From NCBI GenBank assembly GCA_021795235.1, contig JAJYPP010000005.1:1-64000 (forward strand): a stretch of DNA of 64,000 bases. Reading direction: 5' to 3'. Positions 44,793 to 53,994 of the stretch are shown here, piece after piece. The stretch is from a bacterium (GTDB lineage Bacteria > Chloroflexota > Dormibacteria > Aeolococcales > Bog-877). Both the position numbers and the translations under genes were made by a program. The notes under the pieces are model-generated. The model did no database searches, had not been told where the DNA came from, and was given only the letters and a program-made list of their open reading frames with translations. The stretch's first letter is position 1; each line of letters starts with the position of its first letter.

Positions 44793-46496
44793 TCAGAAAA
44801 CATGGCCGGCCTGCATGATGAACTGCTCTGCCAGCGGGCCCAGCGCCAACGCCGGGAAGAAGACCAGAGCGCCCACCACCACCACCGTCCCGGTGAGCAG
44901 GCCCACAAAGAGCGGTGTGTGGGTGGGGAAGGTGCCAGCGGTTACGGGAATGCGCTGCTTCCGGGCCAACGCTCCTGCCATCGCCACCAGTGGGATGTAC
45001 ATCGGGTACCTTCCCAGCAGCATCGCCAAGCTCACCGTCCCGGCGTACCAGGGACTGGCCGCGTTGAGACCCCCAAACGCCGAACCGTTGTTGCCCACCC
45101 CCGAGCTGAAGGCATAGAGGACTTCCGATAGTCCGTGGGGGCCGGGATTGAGTATCCCCGCCCGACCCGCGGTCGTCAGCACCGAGATGGCGGCCAGGAT
45201 CAGGATCGCGAAACTGGGCACGATCATGGCCAGCACCGACATCTTGACCTCGAACGACTCTATCTTCTTACCCAGGAACTCAGGCGTGCGCCCGACCATC
45301 AGGCCAGCCAGGAAGACGGCCAGCACCGCGTAGGCGATCATCCCAACCATGCCCACACCCCACGAACCGAAGATGACCTCGCCCGTCATCATGTTGAACA
45401 GGGTCACCATTCCGCCCAGCGGAGTCAGACTATCGTTGGACGCCGCGACTGACCCCCACGACACCGCGGTGGTCGAGTTCTCGAAGAGCGAGGTCGTCCC
45501 GATGCCGAAGCGAGTCTCCTTGCCCACCCAATTGGCGTGGCCCGCAGCTCCCAGGTGGTTGATGATGGGATTGCCCACGGCCTCGGAGTGGTAGAGCAGG
45601 AGTGCGCCGGCCAAGAACATGATCGCCATGACCGCGTAGAAGGCCCAGCTCTGCCGGACGTCCTTGATCATCTTGCCGAACAGATAGATGCAGCCGGCGG
45701 GCACGGCGAAGCCCATTAGAAGCTGGACCACGAGGGCCAGCACGCTCGGGCCCGCATACGGCTGCGCCGCGTTCATGTTGAAGAACCCGCCACCGTTGTC
45801 GCCCAGCTGCATGATGGAGGTCATGGATGCAACCGGGCCCTGAGCGATGACCTGGTGGCCCCCTTGAAGGGTGGTCAAGTGCAGGTAGGCACTGAAGTTC
45901 TGCGGGCTACCCAGCGCCACCAGCACGATCGCCCCCAAGATCGCCAAGGGCACGGCCACCCACAGCAGGGCCCGCACGAAGTCGTGCCAGAAGTTGCCGA
46001 GGGTACCCGTCTGGTGGCGCGCGAAACCACGGGCCACCACCAGGAAGAGGCAGATGCCGGTGACCGGCGACAAGAACTGCTGGACCGTCAGCCACATCTG
46101 GGTGAGGTAGCTCATGGTGGCCTCGCCGCCATAGACCTGCCAGTTGGTGTTCGAGACGAAACTGATGGCAGTGTTCAGGCTCACCCAGAAGGGGACGCGG
46201 GGCTGGTGAGCCGGATTCAAGGGTAGGAATTGCTGCAGGCCAAGGAGCGCAAGCAGCAGGGCGAATCCGACCGCATTGACAATCAGAAGGTCGCGGAGGT
46301 AGGCGGTCCAACGCATCTCTTCGTCGGCCCTAATGCCACAGGCTCTATAGACTGCGCGTTCGACGGGGACCAAGACCGGGTCCAGGAAAGTGTGTCCGCC
46401 CTCAAAGACCCGGTACATGTAGCCCCCCAGGACGCGGGCGAGCACAGCCACGACCGCCAACAGCAAAAAGATCTGGACCACTCCCTGCCAGGTCAC
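44793..46496 (-). CDS. kdpA: Potassium-transporting ATPase subunit KdpA
   Basis: KdpA is the channel-like K+-translocating subunit. The 567 residues carry about ten membrane helices and filter-loop motifs such as SFVSNTNWQVYGGE, GDNGGGFFNMNAAQP, FENSTTAVSWG and SGVGNNGSAFGGL. The GTG at 46496 follows AGAGGAGG; the open frame to 46547 adds residues unlike KdpA. It is the first gene of the operon, so the promoter and KdpE site should lie in 46497-47052. Confidence 0.95.
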   Translation of the reverse strand: MTWQGVVQIFLLLAVVAVLARVLGGYMYRVFEGGHTFLDPVLVPVERAVYRACGIRADEEMRWTAYLRDLLIVNAVGFALLLALLGLQQFLPLNPAHQPRVPFWVSLNTAISFVSNTNWQVYGGEATMSYLTQMWLTVQQFLSPVTGICLFLVVARGFARHQTGTLGNFWHDFVRALLWVAVPLAILGAIVLVALGSPQNFSAYLHLTTLQGGHQVIAQGPVASMTSIMQLGDNGGGFFNMNAAQPYAGPSVLALVVQLLMGFAVPAGCIYLFGKMIKDVRQSWAFYAVMAIMFLAGALLLYHSEAVGNPIINHLGAAGHANWVGKETRFGIGTTSLFENSTTAVSWGSVAASNDSLTPLGGMVTLFNMMTGEVIFGSWGVGMVGMIAYAVLAVFLAGLMVGRTPEFLGKKIESFEVKMSVLAMIVPSFAILILAAISVLTTAGRAGILNPGPHGLSEVLYAFSSGVGNNGSAFGGLNAASPWYAGTVSLAMLLGRYPMYIPLVAMAGALARKQRIPVTAGTFPTHTPLFVGLLTGTVVVVGALVFFPALALGPLAEQFIMQAGHVF

Positions 46497-47052
46497 TTTG
46501 GCCTCCTCTCTGCGGCCGGACGAGCGGCCTTGATTACCTGCCCCCACTGATAGCGCACCGCCCGGCCCAGGGGCAAGGGGCTTGGCGTGGTCTTAACTGG
46601 GCAGAGCCAAATCTTTACGAGACTTTGACGAGGGCAACTCGCCGCGTCTTCCGAGCGTCGACGGCTCAGGGTCGGGGCCAGCGGGCAAGACGAACCGCCC
46701 CACGGATGGACCCGAGGCGAGGGCTGGTGGGGGTGCGCCCTCCATCGGCAATGGGCGGCGGTCCCCACGCCCAGCTGCAGCAGCTCCGCTCTGCTTCGAT
46801 GAAGCCGTCGCGACCACCGACTTGGCCCGGCATGGCCATGCGCCGGTAGAGAGCCCCGCGGATCGGTCAAGTTCCAGACGGCAAGATGGCGGGGACCTCG
46901 GGGCGGCTCAGGATCACCAGCGCCGGCGGGACCGCCAAGCCCATGCGCGATACAACCGGCCGTGCCCCTGCCGCCAGCCGACCAGGGCTTCGCGGCCGCC
47001 TGGCCGTCGGAGAACCCATGACGGCGCCATGGACCAGCGCGCTCCCCTGGTC
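46497..47052. other. Upstream region of kdpA
   Basis: A 556-base gap between aacS (same strand, ending at 47053) and kdpA. It should contain the kdp promoter and KdpE operator. I see an A/T-richer patch at about 46607-46630 (minus strand CAAAGTCTCGTAAAGATTTG) but no repeat I can call a KdpE site. No riboswitch motif recognised. Confidence 0.4.
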
Positions 47053-49074
47053 TCACCTCGGCACGGAGGCTAGGCGCGGGTCATCCCGGCCGGGAGCAGT
47101 CATTTCCCGGGCCAGCTTCACGAAGGGCTCCAGAGCCATGGGATTCTGCACAGCCTCCAGACTCACGGTATGCTCCGGGGCCTCGCCTTGGAGGATGCGC
47201 TTCACGGGAATCTCCAGCTTCTTTCCACTCAGAGTCTTGGGAATCTCGGCCACCGCCACGATCAGGTCAGGCACATGCCGGGGTGACACCTGCTCCCGGA
47301 CCCGGCGCCGGATCGCGGCCTCCAGGACCTTGTCCAGCTCGCGTCCGGGAGCCACCACGACGAACAGGGGCATGAAAGTGTCCCCGTCGGAACGAGGAAG
47401 GTCGACGACCAGGGAGTCCAGCACCTCCGACATCTCCTCCACCGCCCGATAGATCTCCGCCGTGCCCATGCGCACCCCGTGCCGATTGATGGTCGAGTCG
47501 GACCGGCCGTAGATGACGGCGCCCCCATCGGGTCGGATCTTGATCCAGTCGCCATGGCGCCACACCCCGGGAAAAGTGCCGAAGTAGCTGGCGCGATACC
47601 TGGAGCCGTCGCCGTCGCCCCAGAACCCGATTGGCATCGATGGCATGGGTTTGGTTATCACGAGCTCCCCGACCTCGTCCACCACGGGTTGGCCAGCGGC
47701 GTCGAAAGCCTCCACGCGAGCTCCCAGAGCACGGCACTGGATGACCCCTGCCCGCACCGGTAGCCACGGGCTCCCCAGCAGGAAGGCCGTGCAGAGGTCA
47801 GTGCCCCCACTGAGCGAGGAGAGCCAAACCCCCGGCTTCACGCGGTCGTAGACCCAGCGAAAGCCTTCCGGCGACAGCGGAGAGCCGGTGGACCCCACGA
47901 ACCGCAGCGTGGAGAGGTCCATGGAAGTGGCCGGGTGCAGGTCAGACTTCATGGACGCCGCGATGTGGCCAGCTGAGGTTCCGAAGTGGGTGATCCGCTC
48001 CGCCTCGATCAGACTCCATAACCGATCCGGGCTGGGCCAGGCTGGGCTGCCGTCGTAGAGGATCACGCTGGCGCCGAGAAGGAGGCCGCTCACCAGGTAG
48101 TTCCACATCATCCATCCGGTGGTGGTGAACCAAAAGAAGCGGCTGGACGGTCCTATGTCGGCGTGGAGGCCGAGGGCCTTGAGATGTTCCAACAGGATGC
48201 CGCCCTGGCTGTGGACGATGGGCTTGGGTAGCCCCGTGGTGCCCGAGGAGTACACAATCCACAGCGGGTGGGCGAACGGGAGGGGCTCAAACTCCAGTTG
48301 GCCTGGACTCGCCATCACCTGATTCCAGGTTTGGGCCCCCCGGCTGGGCGTCTGGTCGCCGTAGAGGTACGCGACCTCCACCACTCGGCGCAGAGATGGC
48401 AACCCGGCTCGAAGCCGTGCCACCACCTCGCGGCGGTCAAAGGTCTTGCCCGCGTACACGTAGCCGTCCGCGGCGACGAGCACGGCCGGAGCGATCTGCT
48501 GAAATCGGTCCAACACCGCTCTCTCCCCGAAGTCCGGGGAGCAGCTCGACCAGATCGCCCCTACTGCGGCGCTACCGAGGAGGCCCACGACCGCCTCGTG
48601 AGCATTGGGCAGATAGGCCGCCACTCGCTCGCCCGGCCCCACCCCGGATGCCCTCAGGTAAGCGGCGAAGGCGGCCACCTCAGCTCTCAGCTGCTCCCCG
48701 CTCAGCCTACGGGTCAGGCCGTCCTCACGCACACAGACCAAGACCTCTTGATCGTCGCGGATACCTTCAAGAGCCCGCTTGGCATAGTTGACCACGGCTC
48801 CCGAGAACCATTCGGCTCCGGGCATCGTGTCCTCCCCGAGAATGGACTTGGTCCCCACCGGTGAGAACGCATCGAAGAACCTCCGAAGGCTGGACCAGAA
48901 TTGCTCCAACTCAGTGGTTGACCACTCCCAGAGGGTCTCGTACTCGGGCAGCTGCACTCCATGCCAGGTCTGGACCTGATCACGGAACCGGGACATCGTC
49001 GAGGCCGAGATCAGTTCGGGGCCCGGCTGCCAGAGAAGCTCTCCCTCAGAGGCGCCGCGGACGGTAGGGATCAT
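47053..49074 (-). CDS. aacS: Acetoacetyl-CoA synthetase
   Basis: An adenylate-forming enzyme that activates acetoacetate. About 673 residues from the ATG at 49074. Motifs: LLWQPGPELISASTMSRF and the ACS-like N-terminus, P-loop YSSGTTGLPKPIVHSQGG, TTTGWMMWNYLVSGLLLGA, SLSGGTDLCTAFLLG, GRSDSTINRHGVRMGTAEIY and the catalytic Lys in TLSGKKLEIPVKRIL. The block WFSGAVVNYAK fits acetoacetyl- rather than acetyl-CoA synthetase. It would feed ketone-body or PHB carbon into acetyl-CoA. No operon partner. Confidence 0.9.
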   Translation of the reverse strand: MIPTVRGASEGELLWQPGPELISASTMSRFRDQVQTWHGVQLPEYETLWEWSTTELEQFWSSLRRFFDAFSPVGTKSILGEDTMPGAEWFSGAVVNYAKRALEGIRDDQEVLVCVREDGLTRRLSGEQLRAEVAAFAAYLRASGVGPGERVAAYLPNAHEAVVGLLGSAAVGAIWSSCSPDFGERAVLDRFQQIAPAVLVAADGYVYAGKTFDRREVVARLRAGLPSLRRVVEVAYLYGDQTPSRGAQTWNQVMASPGQLEFEPLPFAHPLWIVYSSGTTGLPKPIVHSQGGILLEHLKALGLHADIGPSSRFFWFTTTGWMMWNYLVSGLLLGASVILYDGSPAWPSPDRLWSLIEAERITHFGTSAGHIAASMKSDLHPATSMDLSTLRFVGSTGSPLSPEGFRWVYDRVKPGVWLSSLSGGTDLCTAFLLGSPWLPVRAGVIQCRALGARVEAFDAAGQPVVDEVGELVITKPMPSMPIGFWGDGDGSRYRASYFGTFPGVWRHGDWIKIRPDGGAVIYGRSDSTINRHGVRMGTAEIYRAVEEMSEVLDSLVVDLPRSDGDTFMPLFVVVAPGRELDKVLEAAIRRRVREQVSPRHVPDLIVAVAEIPKTLSGKKLEIPVKRILQGEAPEHTVSLEAVQNPMALEPFVKLAREMTAPGRDDPRLASVPR

Positions 49075-49547
49075 GGGCACAGCCGATGATAGAGAGGTGG
49101 CAGGCGCCCCGGAGCAACTGACCTGCCACAACTCCCGGCCCCGTCAGAGCCAGGCCAACTCGGAGGCCCGCGGTCAGCACTCGCATTCAGACCAGCCGTC
49201 TCCCCGCCCTCGGCTCGGACCTCGCAGGCCGCGACCAGTGCCACCCCACCCCACCCCACCAGGCCCAAAGCCGTGACCTGCAACGGGCCATCGCTCCCGG
49301 CCGGCCCGAATTTGGGGAGCATGGCCGCGAAGAAGGACGGCCGTCTGGGAGTGGTCAAATTTGCTGGCTAGGCCCAGCCTGTCACGCATATTCGGAAAGC
49401 GGCTGTCGCTCCTTCAAGTTCATCACCGCTAGCCACAGCACGTCCTACGAGCAACTGTTCCCCACCACTGACAGCCCGCATGAGCCCAGGCAGCGCAAAG
49501 TGGGCGCCAGGGATGAGAGAGGTCAGGACCTCTCCCACCCCAGAGGG
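49075..49547. other. Intergenic region with IS607-type end relic
   Basis: No gene. A run of CACCCCACCCCA-like repeats lies at about 49240-49262. Copy B of the IS607-type 5' end is at 49409-49460, without any transposase. Confidence 0.5.
49409..49460 (-). repeat. IS607-type 5' end relic, copy B
   Basis: CTCCTTCAAGTTCATC is identical to copy A (25239-25254); further out TACGAGCAACTGTTC matches TACAAGCAACTGTTC. On the minus strand it even keeps an ATG AAC TTG AAG GAG start, but the frame is then unrelated. Confidence 0.6.
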
Positions 49548-49937
49548 TCAACCTACCAGTGAGGCGACCTTCTTGGCGAGCTTCTCCTCGATTTCAACAT
49601 TCCACGCCATCTCCGCCACGTCCACAACCAGAAACAGCTCGGAGATGAGCAGCGTCTCCACGGCGGCGATCCCGAGGCGCTCCAGCCACTTGCCGACGCC
49701 GGTCCGCACTGTGAAGTCATCCGGGTCACCCGAGATGAGGATGGTGAGCGCTCGGTCGGCATCGATGAGCCCCGCCAGGAAACCGCCCTTCTTCGCCTGC
49801 AGAACGTACCCGTGAGTGCCCCCGGGCGAGGTCTGTACCGTGAACCCCTCGGACTTGAGGTAGCTCTCGATCTGGCCCTGGAGTTGACCCAGGTCTGTGT
49901 GCTTGCCTTGGAACTGCTGAACTTTCTCTCCGATCAT
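49548..49937 (-). CDS. Conserved-looking hypothetical protein, 129 residues
   Basis: No family recognised. The ATG at 49937 has AGGAGG eight bases upstream, which is strong support for a real gene. The first half is polar (QQFQGKHTDLGQLQGQIESY, LKSEGFTVQTSPGG), then VLQAKKGGFLAGLIDADRAL, a beta-like ILISGDPDDFTVRTGVG, and a hydrophobic helix AAVETLLISELFLVVDVAEM. It ends EEKLAKKVASLVG. Probably a small soluble or membrane-attached alpha/beta protein. Confidence 0.6.
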   Translation of the reverse strand: MIGEKVQQFQGKHTDLGQLQGQIESYLKSEGFTVQTSPGGTHGYVLQAKKGGFLAGLIDADRALTILISGDPDDFTVRTGVGKWLERLGIAAVETLLISELFLVVDVAEMAWNVEIEEKLAKKVASLVG

Positions 49938-50211
49938 CTCGCCTCCTGGCTTCCGAATGGGCGGCCCGGACCCACGGGCCGGCGCCATTCACCGTGCCTA
50001 CTGCGGCCCGGACCATTCACTCCGAGTGTAGGCAGCGCCTCCGCTGGGTGCACCGAAGAGATGATTGCCCGGCAGGTGCTGTTGAGATCCGGCAGCTGAG
50101 CTGCGCGGCTCCGACGGCACTCACCACCCCCTTTCCTTCTCGGAAAGGGCTGCGAGCGGACGCTCCGGTCGGTAATCGATATGTAACCGTTGCCGCGGAG
50201 TGAACCCCATT

Positions 50212-50260
50212 AGCCGGAACTTTGGCGAGCAGGGCGAGTTCCATTGAACTTGAGTGCCAT
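50212..50260 (-). repeat. IS607-type 3' end relic
   Basis: AGCCGGAACTTTGGC ... GCGAGTTC ... TGAACTTGAGTG resembles 24505-24550 (AGCGGAACTTTGGG ... ACGAGTTC ... TGAGTTCAGTTG). Confidence 0.45.
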
Positions 50261-50621
50261 CGCCTTTTTCTGACTACAGGTCCCTTGGACTCACTCCACA
50301 ATGCGGCGAGAGGACCCGTTGATACAAGGCAGTTCTGCCTACAGCCTGCTGGCTTACCGAAGTCGGCTCGAAGTCAACGGCTGCCCAAAGTTCCGATTTG
50401 CGCGCTCCTGTGGCACCCCTTCTCGGGGTTCCCTCACGGGTCTTGGCCTCATCGGGTGCCGCCCGAGCCGTTGGCTCTGGTCTTACGCTCCCTGCCACGG
50501 CGCCGGATGATCCAGCGGCCTGGCCGTCGCTGCCAATGGCGGGCGGGGCCGCGGCGTCAGCTACACCGCTTTGGCTGGCTATGTCCGGCCGATCACCGAG
50601 ATTTTGGGCAGTGGCCACCGC

Positions 50622-50672
50622 CCCTGAAGCTCATCAGCACCAATCTATGGCACGTCGTATGAGCAACTGTGC
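50622..50672 (-). repeat. IS607-type 5' end relic, copy C
   Basis: CACGTCGTATGAGCAACTGT matches CACGTCCTACGAGCAACTGT of copy B at 18 of 20 positions; the CTGAAGCTCATC part also aligns with TTCAAGTTCATC. Confidence 0.55.
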
Positions 50673-50834
50673 CCCCCCCCCCGCCGGCGGGCTTGTCACG
50701 AGAATGGGTCCCTGCCTTCAAGCCCACAGCTTCGGAGTCAGAAACCCCGGGGTGGGTCCGATCTGGCCTCCTTCGACCGCCGCCACGAGCAGATCCGTCC
50801 TGGTCCGGGCCAACCGACCTCAGCGCGGTTGTCC

Positions 50835-51896
50835 TCACCGACCTTGGCGGTTGTTCTTGGTCAGACCCTTCCACCGCTCTCGCTCCTGGTGTTGAAGGGA
50901 GAGGTCGCCCTGACGGGCGGCCACTGAGAGCTGTTCACGCCCCAACTTCCGCCAGCTCTCAAGCCGGTCCGATGACATGCTCCCCGCTCGGACCGCTGCG
51001 GTGACGGCACAGCCCGGCTCCCGATCATGAGCACAGTCGCGAAACCGACATGCCGTCGCCAACAGCTCCAGGTCCGGGAATGTCCTCTCCAGGCCCTCCG
51101 CCGAGCCCCACAGCCCCAGGCCGCGCATACCCGGGGTGTCCAGGAGTATCCCGCGGCCGGGCACAATCAGCAGTTCCCGGTGGGTCGTGGTATGCCGGCC
51201 CTTGCCATCGGCCCTGACCCCGGCAGTGGCCATGGCCTCCGACCCGATGATCTTGTTGACCAGGGTCGACTTTCCAGCGCCGGAGGGGCCCACCAAAGCC
51301 AGGGTGCGACCTCTCCTCAGCCATAGGTCGGTCAGCTCTGTGACACCGGCCCCGGTCACCGTGCTGACGGCCAGCACCGGAGCAGCGCCAGCGGCCTCGG
51401 TGGCGCGTCCGACGAATTCCGTGGTTTCCTCCCGACTCCGGCAGTCCGCCTTGGTGAGCACCACGACCGGCTGGGCCCCGCTGTTCCAGGCCAACGTCAG
51501 ATAGCGCTCGAGGGAGTGAATGTTGAGCTCGCGATCCAGCGCCTGGGCGAGCAGTACGACATCGACATTGGTCGCGACCACCTGCTCCTGGGCTCGCTCC
51601 CCCGACGCAAGGCGGCTGAACGACGACCGCCGGGTGAGGACGCTACGAACCTGCCAGGGGTCCGCAGTCAGCGTACCGGGCGCTGCGACCACCCAATCTC
51701 CCGTGGCCACCCCATGACTTCCGTACCTAACCCGCCGTGGGTGTGGGCCTAGCACGGTGCAGACGGCCCGGTCAACTCGGGAAACCCGCCCCATCTCACC
51801 CTGCGGCACTGCCAGCTCGGCTAGCTCGGCGGCACGCGCGGCGTCCCAGCCCAGGTCGGCCAAGACGGTGAAGTCGTCCTGTGAATTAGCGGTCAA
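50835..51896 (-). CDS. rsgA: Ribosome small-subunit GTPase RsgA
   Basis: RsgA is a late-acting 30S assembly GTPase. The 353 residues show the circularly permuted order: OB-fold N-terminus, G4 (VVVLTKADC), G1 (VGPSGAGKSTLVN), G3 (LLDTPGMRGLGLWG), then a zinc site (CRFRDCAHDREPGC). The start is a TTG at 51896 with GGAGG seven bases upstream. It stands alone. Confidence 0.94.
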   Translation of the reverse strand: MTANSQDDFTVLADLGWDAARAAELAELAVPQGEMGRVSRVDRAVCTVLGPHPRRVRYGSHGVATGDWVVAAPGTLTADPWQVRSVLTRRSSFSRLASGERAQEQVVATNVDVVLLAQALDRELNIHSLERYLTLAWNSGAQPVVVLTKADCRSREETTEFVGRATEAAGAAPVLAVSTVTGAGVTELTDLWLRRGRTLALVGPSGAGKSTLVNKIIGSEAMATAGVRADGKGRHTTTHRELLIVPGRGILLDTPGMRGLGLWGSAEGLERTFPDLELLATACRFRDCAHDREPGCAVTAAVRAGSMSSDRLESWRKLGREQLSVAARQGDLSLQHQERERWKGLTKNNRQGR

Positions 51897-52470
51897 GCGA
51901 GACCTCCAACTGGGAGGCGCCCGCCCGTGGCGATCAGCTCAAGAGAGCCGCTTGAGGGACGAGCGGCCTAATACTTGCAATTTCCGGGAGGAACAATGCA
52001 TAGCGACGGGTCGTGAGTCATCGGCTGCACCTCCCTGGAACGACCACCGTCCACCGAATGAGCGACACTCTACATGGCTGGCCCGTCCGAGCGCCACCGT
52101 TCTCCTGCCTGCGTGGCTCACGACCACGGCTCGACCAGGCGCTTGGCGAGCCGCTAGGGCTCCGAGATCGAGCCAGATTGACTCCTCCCCACGGATAGAT
52201 CGGGGGGATTCCCGTCTCGCCTCGGTTGTCTCATGGGCGGCTTTCCCAGCCGTCGCCGCAGACCGTGGTTGTACCGGGTTCGAGCCGACCCACTCCGTCC
52301 GGGAGCCCCGCTTGCGGTGCCGCCGCATAGCAGCTGACCCGTGGGTTGCATGCCGCTCGATGCCGACCCACCCCGAAGTTGTGGGGCTGGCGCCATGCTG
52401 CGCATCGAGCTTTCATCGTCCCACTCCGTGACTCGCTCGACCCCACGCCAGAAGCGGGGGCTTGCACTCG
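51897..52470. other. Intergenic region, no gene
   Basis: About 570 bases with no convincing gene on either strand. A GGGTTCGAGCC string at about 52278 looks like a tRNA T arm but no cloverleaf can be closed. Confidence 0.4.
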
Positions 52471-53319
52471 TCACATGGTCAAGTTCGCAGGCGAGCGCTG
52501 CTGAGCGGGGCGCTGGAGCTGATAGCGCAGGAAGAGGTGATCACCCGCCCGCCGGACCGCCAGCATCCGGGCCCGGGCCGCGCCGCTGCCCAGGAGGTCC
52601 ACGCCCGGTGCAAACCCTCCCCTTCCCCCATCGGCGGGCTCTCCGGCCACAGTCGGCGCCAAAGTCAGGAACAGCTCATCCAAGAGGTCCAACTCGATCA
52701 ATTGGCCCGTGGAACGCGGGCCCGCCTCAGAGAGCACGGTAAGAAGCCGTCTAGACTTCAGCTCGGCCAGCAACCACCGCCAATCGAGCTGAGATCCCGG
52801 GTAGGTGAGAAACGAGGTCGCCCCATGGAGCCGACCTCGCAGGTCGCCCGCCCTGGCCTCCGGGGCCACCACCAGTGGGCCGGACCGCAGCGCGGGATGA
52901 GATGGGTCCAGGTCGCCAGACCGGGTCACCACCACCAGCTGAGGCACGGCTACCCGACCGAGGCTCTGCCGCAATGACGAGAACTCACTGGCTAGCTTCG
53001 GATAGGCTCTCTCCGCCGTCCACAGGGAGCCGGGACTGTCTCGCAGGGTTCCGGCTCCGATCACGACTGCGTCGGCACAGGCTCGGAGCAGTGCCATCGA
53101 GAAGCGGTCAGCCGAGCTGTGGGCCGAGAGTGTCGACCCCACATGCGCCCGGCCGGGTACCGTGACCACTCCATCGAGACTCGCCACCAGATTGGCGTAC
53201 AGCACGGGCTCCTGGAACCCCAGCCCGCCGCCGTACATGGACCTCAACCCTGGGGGCAGCGGGTATTCCGGCAGCCCCTCCTGCTGGAACAACATCTCCA
53301 GCAAGCTACGCCCACCCAT
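52471..53319 (-). CDS. RibD C-terminal-domain (pyrimidine/DHFR-like) reductase
   Basis: A 282-residue protein of the RibD_C superfamily, which has the dihydrofolate-reductase fold: VLYANLVASLDGVV, HSSADRFSMALLRACADAVV, GAGTLRDSP, LLTVLSEAGPRSTGQLIEL and DELFLTLAPTVAGE. Relatives reduce a pyrimidine in riboflavin synthesis; an actinobacterial relative can reduce dihydrofolate. Its ATG at 53319 lies inside the end of the SDR gene, so it is coupled to folE and the SDR. That context makes a pterin/folate substrate as likely as a flavin precursor. Confidence 0.85.
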   Translation of the reverse strand: MGGRSLLEMLFQQEGLPEYPLPPGLRSMYGGGLGFQEPVLYANLVASLDGVVTVPGRAHVGSTLSAHSSADRFSMALLRACADAVVIGAGTLRDSPGSLWTAERAYPKLASEFSSLRQSLGRVAVPQLVVVTRSGDLDPSHPALRSGPLVVAPEARAGDLRGRLHGATSFLTYPGSQLDWRWLLAELKSRRLLTVLSEAGPRSTGQLIELDLLDELFLTLAPTVAGEPADGGRGGFAPGVDLLGSGAARARMLAVRRAGDHLFLRYQLQRPAQQRSPANLTM

Positions 53320-53994
53320 AGACGGGGGCCGCGGCTCCGCTGATCGGCCAGCCGTCCGCGCTGTCCAGGACTGCGATCACCTTGGCGATGCCATCGGGCG
53401 GGACCGTTCTCGGCGGAGACTTCCCAGTGCCGACCCGGTTTGGCCGGATATCGAGGACCGCCGGCAGGACAGCATTGACGCGCACCCTGTGCGGTGCCAG
53501 CTCCCCAGCCAAGACCTCGGTGAGTCGGACCGCAGCGGCCTTGGAAACGGTGTGGGCCGCACTGCCGGCCCCGCCATTGAGAGCCGCGCTAGATGCACCG
53601 TTGACGAGGGCACCATCCTGTCGGCGGCTGAGCCGGGACACCGCCTCGTGGCGGGACCACCAGACGGAGTCCAGTTTGGTCGCAAAGCTCTGGGGGTAAG
53701 CCTGCGCCAGCGTGGTAGCCATGGTCCCGGCTTGGAACCCGCACACCACATCCACCAGCGCGGCAACCTCGCCGACGCGGTCGAAGGCCTCCCGGACCCC
53801 GGCCCCGGAGCTGGGGTCGGTGAGATCGCCGCCCAGCAGACCAACCGAACGGCCGGCCCGCACCTCGCGATCCGCTCCGGTCTCGTGCCCCGGCCTGCCG
53901 ATTGCCCCACCTTCTGACTGTCCAGGAGCAGGGCCGTCACCACGGCGCGGCCCAAGGCGCCACCGGTCCAGCCCACCACCACGGTCCCCTTCAC
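53306..53994 (-). pseudogene. SDR-family oxidoreductase, one-base frameshift
   Basis: The N-terminus is in one frame (GTVVVGWTGGALGRAVVTAL, a Rossmann start) and the rest in another (GLLGGDLTDPSSGAG, ALVNGASSAALNGG, RVRVNAVLPAVL). Adding one G to the GGGG run at 53905-53908 joins them (KVGAIGRP). Either the gene is broken or the run was misread. The active-site motif reads HTVSK where SDRs have YxxxK, so the catalytic Tyr is His. The GTG start overlaps the folE stop (GTGA). Likely a pterin-related reductase by context; activity is doubtful. Confidence 0.75.

Larger units (their letters stand above)
49938..50834. other. Graveyard of IS607-type ends, no gene
   Basis: About 900 bases without a recognisable gene. 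A 3'-end-like relic lies at 50212-50260 and a 5'-end-like relic at 50622-50672, in the same orientation as the 24.5-25.3 kb element. Between them CCCAAAGTTCCG (50387-50398) is an inverted copy of the CGGAACTTTGGG core. The interior has no transposase left. Confidence 0.5.

Noticed and set aside
46497-47052. c-di-AMP (ydaO-type) riboswitch upstream of kdpA
   Set aside because: I could not find the conserved ydaO core strings on the minus strand.
52260-52330. Possible tRNA because of GGGTTCGAGCC
   Set aside because: T stem has a G-G mismatch and no acceptor or anticodon stem can be formed.
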